From: Planotetraspora thailandica
GTDB taxonomy: Bacteria > Actinomycetota > Actinomycetes > Streptosporangiales > Streptosporangiaceae
Assembly (NCBI RefSeq): GCF_016863335.1
Contig: NZ_BOOR01000058.1
Span: forward strand, 1-33,572
Length of the DNA: 33,572 bases
Direction: 5' to 3'
Below the pieces are notes generated by a model. It saw nothing but the letters and a program-made list of their open reading frames with translations, searched no databases and was not told where the DNA came from. Below, piece by piece: positions 32,346 to 33,572 of the stretch. The translations under genes were made by a program, and so were the position numbers. The first letter of the stretch is position 1; the number at the start of each line of letters is the position of its first letter.

Positions 32346-33572
<1,227 letters not shown>

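Overview
The window is high-GC actinobacterial DNA with strong G/C third-position bias, GTG/TTG starts, many 4-base stop/start overlaps and a gene set typical of a filamentous actinomycete: Sfp-type phosphopantetheinyl transferase, SPW-repeat and CsbD stress proteins, a giant CtpI-like P-type ATPase, a secreted FnIII-GH18 chitinase and a Tex protein. I would guess the Streptosporangiales or a relative, but no rRNA or marker gene here settles that. No tRNA, rRNA, CRISPR array or prophage was seen.

Layout. 1-1560: tail of an unidentified gene, a YCII protein and a decayed IS5-family transposase. 1564-4674 (minus): a chain encoding an MFS exporter, a DUF2218 protein, a metallophosphoesterase and a phosphopantetheinyl transferase, with a divergent LysR regulator at 4790-5710. 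5731-13052 (minus): five consecutive genes with short gaps encode an FAD oxidoreductase, a glutathionyl-hydroquinone-reductase-like protein, a NarL-type sensor kinase and regulator, and an AcrB/SwrC-like RND pump. This looks like a redox/quinone detoxification and efflux set under a two-component system. 13201-20807: a stress/envelope block with DoxX, an SPW-repeat protein, CsbD, a 45-residue hydrophobic small protein, a 1498-residue CtpI-like ATPase whose first half looks like a degenerate second P-type ATPase core, and a 376-residue protein with a membrane hairpin followed by 38 consecutive Arg pentads resembling a histone-H1 tail.

21080-24981 holds a DJ-1/PfpI protein, a ROK kinase with an altered zinc motif, an endonuclease/exonuclease/phosphatase-fold protein and a NAPE-PLD-like metallo-beta-lactamase hydrolase. 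25070-27925 is a TetR regulator divergent from a two-gene membrane operon; an 18-bp palindrome lies between them, and the second membrane gene fuses a PEMT/ICMT-type methyltransferase to a DCC (DUF393) thiol-redox domain. The window closes with Tex (minus), an APC-superfamily permease (plus) and the C-terminal part of a chitinase (minus).

The best candidates for little-described biology are the CtpI-like ATPase with the Arg-pentad membrane protein and the small protein, and the TetR-controlled methyltransferase-DCC module. Assignments rest on reading motifs by eye; no database search was run.
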